Shown here one piece after another: positions 57,415-64,000 of a stretch of DNA of 64,000 nucleotides; position 1 is the first letter of the stretch; every line of letters starts with the position of its first letter. Position numbers and translations under genes: made by a program. Source of the stretch: Tolypeutes matacus (taxonomy: Eukaryota > Chordata > Mammalia > Cingulata > Chlamyphoridae); assembly GCA_026826555.1 (NCBI GenBank), contig JAKSZT010054573.1, positions 1,359,109-1,423,108 on the forward strand. Reading direction: 5' to 3'. The notes below the pieces were generated by a model. That model was not told where the DNA came from, made no database searches, and saw only the letters and a program-made list of their open reading frames with translations.

Positions 57415-58305
57415 ACCGAGTAGATACCTCCAACTGTCTACCCAACAGACCTCGTAAATTCATTATGTCTGAAACCAAACTGATTCCTTCACTTCTGCCC
57501 ACTTCATGAGATGTGCTAGCTCTCTTGTATTCCCTCCTTTTGCCCAGCTAAGAAAAGTAGGCAATATTCTAATCTTCTGAACTGTGAACCTGTAAGGCAT
57601 TTTAGTGCCTGCTATCTGGATTACACTCCAAATCCAGTTAGCCACCAAGTCCTGTTAAAATACATGGATATGCATTGGATGTGCCATCTTTATTCCTTTA
57701 CCCTCGTGCACACAGAGTTCTTACAATTGCTTCTTTTCTGCTCTCCCAGACTAGCATTGGTCTCCCACCTACTTTTCTAATTCACCCTCTACATCGCTAA
57801 TAGAATAACCATCCTAATATGCAGATATGGCTGTGCTCCTTCCCCCTTTGCAGTTCTTCAGTGGCTGCCTGCTGTAAATAGAGTCCACGGTGATTTTGAT
57901 GGCATAGTGTATCTTTCACGAACTGGCCTTTCAGCACACATCTCTTGCTCTCCGTGGGCCTGTCCGTGTGCTTCGTCTCCTAGACATACTTAGGTATCAC
58001 TAAGTCTCTAGTATTCAGCAGATCTACATGTAGTGGAGATGCACCTCCCTCCATGCTAAAACCCACTTCCCTGACAAACTTCTCAGACTTAAGTCTTGGC
58101 TCAAAAGCTATCCCTTATGTGATGTTCTCTGTGCATTGAATCATTATCATTTTGGATTTATTTATTTTCTTATCTGTTGTCCCACTAAAGTCTAAAGCAT
58201 ATAGGGGAAGAGTCATTTCTTGTATTACTTTTTGTTTTGTGTGTGCCAAACACAATGCCTACTATTTTCTCAGACAAAAATAAAATGGGTTTTGAACTGA
58301 CATGC
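57415..58305 (+). mobile_element. L2 LINE, long 3' fragment
   Basis: The fragment begins 'gagtagatacctccaactg' and continues with 'tgtctgaaaccaaactgatt', 'ggattacactccaaatccag', 'gcagttcttcagtggctgc', 'cttaagtcttggctcaaaag' and 'ccaaacacaatgcctact'. These blocks are in L2 order with internal deletions, covering the end of the ORF2 region and the 3' UTR. It is the longest uninterrupted L2 in the window and is non-coding. Confidence 0.7.
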
Positions 58306-58309
58306 TATA

Positions 58310-59785
58310 CTAGGTATTTTTTCCTCTCATCTTGAACTAAAATCAAACTTGAAAAATGAATAGAAAAATTTGCCTTAATGGTAGGAAATTTATCTTTAAT
58401 CAGTACAATTGCTTTTGTTGATTAAAGCTAGAAGCTTCTATCCCCACTTCCTCTTCTATTACAGATCAGAATGCTAATTGAAGTAAACAAGTGGTTTGAA
58501 ATATTTAATGTAGCTTCTGAAGGCCCCGTTTCCAAACATTAAATTGGGAAACTGCAGTGTAATTTGTATCTAAACCTAGTAAATGAGTCACTGTGTTAAA
58601 GTAATCAATTTGGGGGACCCAGGAATTCAAACAGAGCTGGGTTTTCAAGCCATCATTCATGACGGAAAAGGGCTAAAATATTTCCCCAGAGTTGCACATA
58701 ACGCTCAAGATGACTCAAATATGCCGGTCATTAATGAGCTTTCCTTTCATAAGGAAATGCCCTTTCTCTCGGCCGTCTTCGAGTGATGAGGCCTTGGGCT
58801 GAAGCTGCTGTGCTGCCACCGAGGGGCAGAGACGCCAGTACAATTTGATCTGAAGTCGCAGTGTCTCCTTGGAGTGTTTGCATCGCCGATTCTGGATTCC
58901 TCGCCAAGTTCACTTTTGCTTCGTCTGATTCCCCCACTCTAATGGAAGGCGTGGAGGGTCACTAAATGTAACAAATGGAGAAGCAGTCTGGCCACAATTA
59001 CTTTATATGCAAGGATAGTGAAGCCCTGACAGAGATTTCAGCGTCCAAGCTCGTAATTTCTGCTGAGACTTTGCTTTCATCACTGTCACTGGCCAACACA
59101 CATCCATTTTTTGTAACTCTCTGTTTATAAGGAAATTGGTTTCACTATGTCCATCTCTGCCCAGAGTAACAGAGAGGAATCATGATAGCATCAGCATGGA
59201 AAAAGAGTCCAGTTGATAAGGTAGAAAGCAGTGACGCAGCTGTGAGAGGCAGTGAGCTGTCTGAGGAGTAATTGGAAGTGAACTAGTTAGTGTGTTTTTA
59301 ATGAAAAGTTCTGTGGTCTGCAAAATTCAGTATAACAATGAGTTTGGTCACTAAAATAATTCCATTTTAATAGATAAGCATATCTGGAAGAGAAAGTTTG
59401 TTGTCTGTTTACCCTTGCTTTAATTGATATTTGGGATGGTACATTAGACTCATATGTAAACATTTATCTCTCCTTTTGAAACCCTGGTGCAGAATGTTAA
59501 ATAAATCACTTATACTCCTCAAATAATGGCATATAATCACCACTAGTCATGTAAGGTCATGCCTTACTTATTATGAGTTCCCTTTTGTCTCTATTCTCAC
59601 ACCAATACTTCTGCCTAAACCTATTGGCAGCCATCTACATTTAATATGTGTTGTTTATGCACGTGTTCTTATACAATGTGTACTGTTTTATGTGTATGTT
59701 TCAAGTTTGCTTAAATAATCGTGATAGATATCTCATTTTGTGTTATATTTTCGAGGCAAATTGTGTTTTTAAGTTTATCCATGTT
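58310..59785. other. unrecognised DNA, candidate conserved block
   Basis: No repeat is recognised here. The part from about 58440 to 59100 is complex sequence with several TAAT-type cores and few low-complexity tracts. It holds an ORF-free mix, not a gene pattern. Conservation cannot be tested from one sequence. Confidence 0.3.
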
Positions 59786-59789
59786 TCTG

Positions 59790-59868
59790 TGTGCATTCAT
59801 TTTCTTTTGCTGAGTTTGCCACAAATGTAGCAGCCTAAAACAACACTCACTTATTACTTTTCAGTTTC
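59790..59868 (-). mobile_element. MLT1 3' end fragment
   Basis: The wording 'ttcttttgctgagtttgcca', 'agcagcctaaaacaacactc' and 'acttattacttttcagtttc' is the reverse complement of the MLT1 3' end. It stops where the family B LTR begins. Confidence 0.5.
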
Positions 59869-59870
59869 CA

Positions 59871-60548
59871 GGGTATGGCAGTTTTAGATTATTTATGAAT
59901 TCTAAAAAGAGAGATTGTTTGTAAACTGGTCTGTTCCTCTGGGTGTAATACCCTTTGATTGTATTAGATTCAGCTGAGATGTCTCTGATTAAATTATGTT
60001 AAGATTAGGGCTTTGATTCGACCATGTCAGTAGGGTGTAACTCAGGTTAAGTCCCTGCCCCCTTGGTGGGCTATATAAATGGAAACTCACTCAAAAAGAC
60101 ACACAGAAGAAGGAATAGGGAGAAAGAGAGCTCCATAGACACCGCAAAGGAGAGAACTTTGATCCTGCGGCCCCAGGAAGAGAGATGAATCATTTGCCTG
60201 ATAGTTTGCAGCTGAGCAGCTGATAAAGCCTGGAAAGAAAGCCCTGTGCCAGACTGATATAGGAAGCCCTGAGAGACAGCCCTATGCCATCCTACAGCTG
60301 AGATCAGAAGAAGCTGGGCCCACGGAGCCTTCAGAGGAAGAAGGAATGAGAGACCAGGCAGAGGTCGCTCACCATCTTACCTCAACATAAGATGACTGAC
60401 TTTGGGTGAGAAAGTACCTCTTATGGTACCTTGAGTTGGACTCTTTAGGGCCTTGTGACTGTGAGCTTCTACTCCAAATAAATACCCTTTATAAAAGCCA
60501 ACAGAGTTCTGGTACTTTGCATCAGCACCCCTTTGGCTGACGAATATA
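59871..60548 (+). mobile_element. ERVL-type LTR, family B, near full length
   Basis: The LTR begins near 'gggtatggcagttttagatt' and contains 'tctctgattaaattatgtta', 'ggtgggctatataaatgg' (a TATA-like box) and 'aataaataccctttataaaa' (a polyadenylation signal). It ends 'ggctgacgaatata'. The last 150 bp match the fragment at 18490-18645. About 680 bp long. No TSD could be fixed and no viral genes are attached. Confidence 0.7.
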
Positions 60549-60559
60549 CCATCCTTGCC

Positions 60560-60791
60560 TGGATTCTGACCATGACCTGAGAGAGCCTGGAATTGGCTCC
60601 TTCCCTAGTTGGGACTCCAGATGAAAACACAGTCCTGGCTGACACCTTGGTTGAAGCCTTCTGAGACCCTGAGCAGAGAAGCCAGCCAGGCTGTGTCTAG
60701 TCTCCTAAACTACAGAAACTCTGAGATAATAAATGCTTTTAAGTTGATAGGTTTAGGGTAATTTGTTACACAGCAATAAATAACTAGTACA
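60560..60791 (+). mobile_element. MLT1 (MaLR) LTR, 3' half
   Basis: The wording 'ggaattggctccttccctag', 'gctgacaccttggttgaagc', 'gagaccctgagcagagaagc', 'ctgagataataaatgc' and 'ggtaatttgttacacagcaa', ending 'aactagtaca', is the standard 3' half of MLT1 on the plus strand. Confidence 0.65.
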
Positions 60792-61009
60792 ATCACCAAT
60801 AATGGCTTCAGCTTCCTCACAAAGTCAACGTTCTGTTCCAAAGACAATCTGATGCACCAGAAGCAACAAATCTTTTTGCTCCTCTTGTTCTTAGCTACTC
60901 TCTGATACCCCAAGTTCCATAACACAACTCAGAATCCCCTTTGGTTAACCTTTAAAACTCTGAGCTCAGCAAATCAATCTGTTTTGACTGAAATCCTTGA
61001 CTAATTCAG

Positions 61010-61170
61010 AGACCTTGAGCAATTTATTGCCATTGTTTCTTCATGTGTAAAATGAGGGTTATCATATAGCCACCCCATGTTTATGCAGAGAACATTAAAT
61101 GAGATAATTTATGGACATGCTCAGAGAACTTCTGGTACTTAAGTGCTCATAAAATATTTACTGTTAAAGT
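61010..61170 (+). mobile_element. MIR SINE (MIRb-like)
   Basis: The order 'gagaccttgagcaatttatt', 'gtttcttcatgtgtaaaatg', 'aacattaaatgagataattt' and 'acttaagtgctcataaaata' is the MIR second half on the plus strand. Confidence 0.7.
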
Positions 61171-61174
61171 TGTT

Positions 61175-64000
61175 GCCACTTCCCTAAATTTAATCAAAGG
61201 TGAATTGTGTGCTACAGAGAATGCTGGATTCTTAGAAGACAAGTACAGATTCTGAAAAGAAGCAATTAAGTAAAATAGCAATAGTATGTTATACTGGTTA
61301 GGAGAGATCAATGGAAGGAAAATAAAGGAACATATCGACCCATTCCCTGTTTGGACACAAAGGGTGATTGGACTTTTTTTCCTCCTGGCTTCTTGATTTG
61401 AAACCTGTTTTAAGTATTAGGTCTCATCATGTTTAATAGTCATTCTCTGTAGATTAAGCCTCAGCAACCAAACTAACATTCTCATACCACTGGAAAATGG
61501 AATAGTGGTGTATATACCAAAATTTGTGAAAGAGCCAAATTCCACCTAGTAATTGCTTCGTAGATTTGTGGTATCATTGATTGCATTAAAACCGTTAGGA
61601 CTGGATTTTACCCATAGTATTAGAGTTGCTCACCAAGTGGTAATTATTTTCCTATCCCTTATCAAATAATTTTTTAAAAAGCAAATCATTTCATTGACAT
61701 TTCTGTCATTTATAAGTGGAGTTACTACAGAAAAGAGTAAACAGCAAAAGAAATTAGTCACTGTACTCCTGTATATATATACTTTCTATAAAATAGTCAC
61801 TAAATGAAGCCTTAGCTGAGCATTTTCCAACAAAGGTTTTACTTACTGTGTTATACTATCAGCTACACATTACATTTTCTAGTGATTTTTGGAGAAGAAA
61901 TTTTATTTCATATTGGATCCCAAATAAAGGTGAAGATGCAATGGAAAATAAACTTGGATAATCTCGTATTTACACCTGCACGTAAATGGGATCCAGAGAC
62001 TAATACCTTGGTCAGAGTGGCCTCTGACTTTTATCTTTGAAGCTAAATAATTAAGTAGAATTTAAATAGAATAGAGGTGACATTGTTTCTTGGAACAAAG
62101 CAACATTACAAAATTAAAATAAATTGGAAAGGAAAAACTGCAAAGTATGTGTCAGATGTTAGATTTGACTTACAGTTCTTACAACACTGGGCAGGAGAAG
62201 CAGGGACAGGCCACCAGTTCTCTAGGAAAACACTCTCACGTGAAATTGTACAACGGCGCCCACTTTTATCTCCCAGCCCTGCCCTTTGCTAGTTCTCTGG
62301 TAGTCCTGTGTCTGAACACTGACACCCAGAAGTCGCCCTGTCTTTGGTGTATTTCTTGCATGTTGCATAAAACCGCATTCACCCTTATGGACTGAATCCA
62401 ACTGTTTTCCCCACCCACTTGTCCACAGTTCCCATCTGTCCTGTCCGGCAACATTTCTGGTTCCACCTAGACTGTTTTAATAATATTTGCATGATCTTCA
62501 TCCTTTTGGCAAATGAAAGGGGCGTTTCTCTGGCACCCCTATGCAGAAATCTCAAAGAGCTTTATGAAGACATGCCTGCACTGAGAACATACAGTCATTT
62601 CAAAATATCTTTGGCCAAGAAACGTGTAGAGTTCTGGAGTGATTTCCTTTCCACTGGGACGCCAGTGTGCTGTGGTTGGCTGGCCGGGCTGGGGGCCAAT
62701 GTGTAAGGGGTTTTTTTAAGGTTGGCAGTGGCCCTGCCGCTGTAAAGAGCCAAACTGACCACTGGGCAAGTGACTCCTTCTCTGGACAGCTGAAAGAACA
62801 AGTTGGGCTAGATAATGTCATTTGGTTAAAAATCTGTTTTGATGATGAAGTTGCAAGAAAGGGTAGCTATGCTAGCAAGAGTGGACTTACTGACCAGGAA
62901 CATGTATTCAAACCCTAGATCTCATCATAAGGCTCTCAGTGTTTAAGGTTACCAGAATATATTTGAGTGACAAAGTCTGGGACGAAGACATTAATCGTAG
63001 CTTCAGTCTTGCATATGTAAAATTGTTCTAGAAATGAATAGGCACGGCTGTTTGTGTGTCAGGCTCTTCAACTGGGATGAGGAGACAAAAGATCATTGTT
63101 GGCTCATTGTAGAGAGGAGGTCCCAGAATGTGGAACTTTACAATGTTAGGGGGAAACAAAGGAGACCTCTGCAGATGCCACAATGCCTGAAAACTAGGAA
63201 AATGAAAAAGATGGTAGTAGTTTACATCTACTCATTTTTAGGTCAACAACCAAGATTTGAGGAAGAGTCTTTTCCCCCAAATGGAAATTTACCCCTCAAG
63301 AGTCCCTTGGAAGACTTCTCAAATTGGCAAAGAGTATGCCAATGGGGATCATTTGCAATTGGATACAACTTACCTGATGTAAAAAGCACTCTTTGCCATC
63401 AATATTAAAGGGATTAAACTTTAAAATAGGTGTAATACATATATCATTTTTAAAACTTTGTTATGAAACTTACATTATTTATCCGACCACCAGCCACACC
63501 TGGCAAGCTGCTAATTAGAGCAATCTAAGTAGCTTCTGTCTAATTCAGCTTCGGCATTTAAGACTGTGCTCGTGGGGCAGCGATTCAGGTCTCTAAAACA
63601 CACTTCCTGTTAGGGCTGTTTTACCTTGGCCTCTCCCGGGCCACAATCTTGGACAAATCGGGTTTGACTTATGAGAACTTAGGAGACCTAGGAGGCCGCA
63701 TTCCTACGGAGAACTTAGGAGACCGCATGCCAGGCCTCTGTTGTCTGTCGCCTACAGCTCGTTGCCGGGCGGCACTCTCAGTCCTGAGCAGAGCTCTCCG
63801 AGGATGACGTGGGCCATGTCACTTTGGCTCTTCTGTCTACGTTTCTTTTTTTTTTTTCATTAGAAAAAGGAGAATCACTTTTTACATGGATGTAAAATGT
63901 TTTTTCCTCTAAAGAAATGTCTGTTTTCTTTTACCCCATCTGTAACAAGTTGTTTATATTAAAATTAGACCTTTATTTGGCCTTTATTTGCAAAAATACA
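61175..64000. other. unrecognised DNA to the window end
   Basis: No gene or named repeat was recognised. A 124-codon plus frame at 63034-63408 has no known domain. A small direct duplication of 16 bp (gagaacttaggagacc at 63673-63688 and 63709-63724) lies in a CpG-containing patch at 63640-63810. Confidence 0.4.

Noticed and set aside
58808..58830. CTCF-like site 'gccaccgaggggcag'
   Set aside because: Two core positions differ from the usual motif. A single weak match in 64 kb is not informative.
63034..63408. 124-codon plus-strand frame as a small gene
   Set aside because: No recognisable domain, no promoter or splice context. A frame of this length is expected by chance in 64 kb.

Overview
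This window is nuclear DNA from a placental mammal, almost certainly a xenarthran and most probably an armadillo. The diagnostic signal is a tRNA-Ala-related SINE whose copies open with a 'ggaagcggatgtggctca'-type head and carry a 'ggttcaatcccc'-type B box followed by 'gcctcct'. These are DAS-type SINEs, known from Xenarthra. At least ten copies are present. Pan-mammalian fossils (L2, MIR, MER5/MER20-type hAT elements, MLT1 and ERVL-type LTRs, an old L1) support a eutherian genome. Repeat names come from remembered consensus patterns; nothing was aligned, so family names are less certain than the boundaries that are supported by target-site duplications (TSDs).

I see no convincing host protein-coding exon, rRNA, tRNA gene or CRISPR array. 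Every open frame is short and lacks splice or domain context, or belongs to a repeat. The window reads as intergenic or deep intronic DNA.

Layout. 1-9 kb: mostly unrecognised sequence with hAT and L2 fossils, a probable old LTR at 6.2-6.8 kb and a 20-base poly-C tract. 9-14.7 kb: L2 and L1 fragments, a three-deep nest (MLT1 LTR containing an ERVL-type LTR containing a DAS SINE), a 17-copy GC-rich minisatellite and a 31-bp minisatellite broken by an assembly gap. 14.7-30 kb: MIR and L2 fragments, two ERVL-type LTR families, one of which splits an L2 with a perfect 5-bp TSD, a MER20 and two abutting L1 3' ends. 30.7-31.2 kb: a decayed retroviral pol fragment. 32.8-40.8 kb: an almost complete, dead L1 carrying six same-strand DAS SINEs, one of them a chimera with 221 bp of unidentified sequence at its 5' end. 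41-64 kb: a dimeric DAS SINE, a solo ERVL-type LTR with a perfect TSD, further MIR, L2 and MLT1 pieces, a second assembly gap flanked by a 37-bp duplication, and long unrecognised stretches.

How the parts relate: there is no operon or pathway here. The content is a record of transposition. L2, MIR and hAT fossils are the oldest layer, MLT1 and ERVL-type LTRs landed in them, the L1 arrived later, and DAS SINEs landed in both LTR and L1. The L1 endonuclease and reverse transcriptase type of machinery presumably mobilised the DAS SINEs (family knowledge), which fits their A-rich tails and TSDs.
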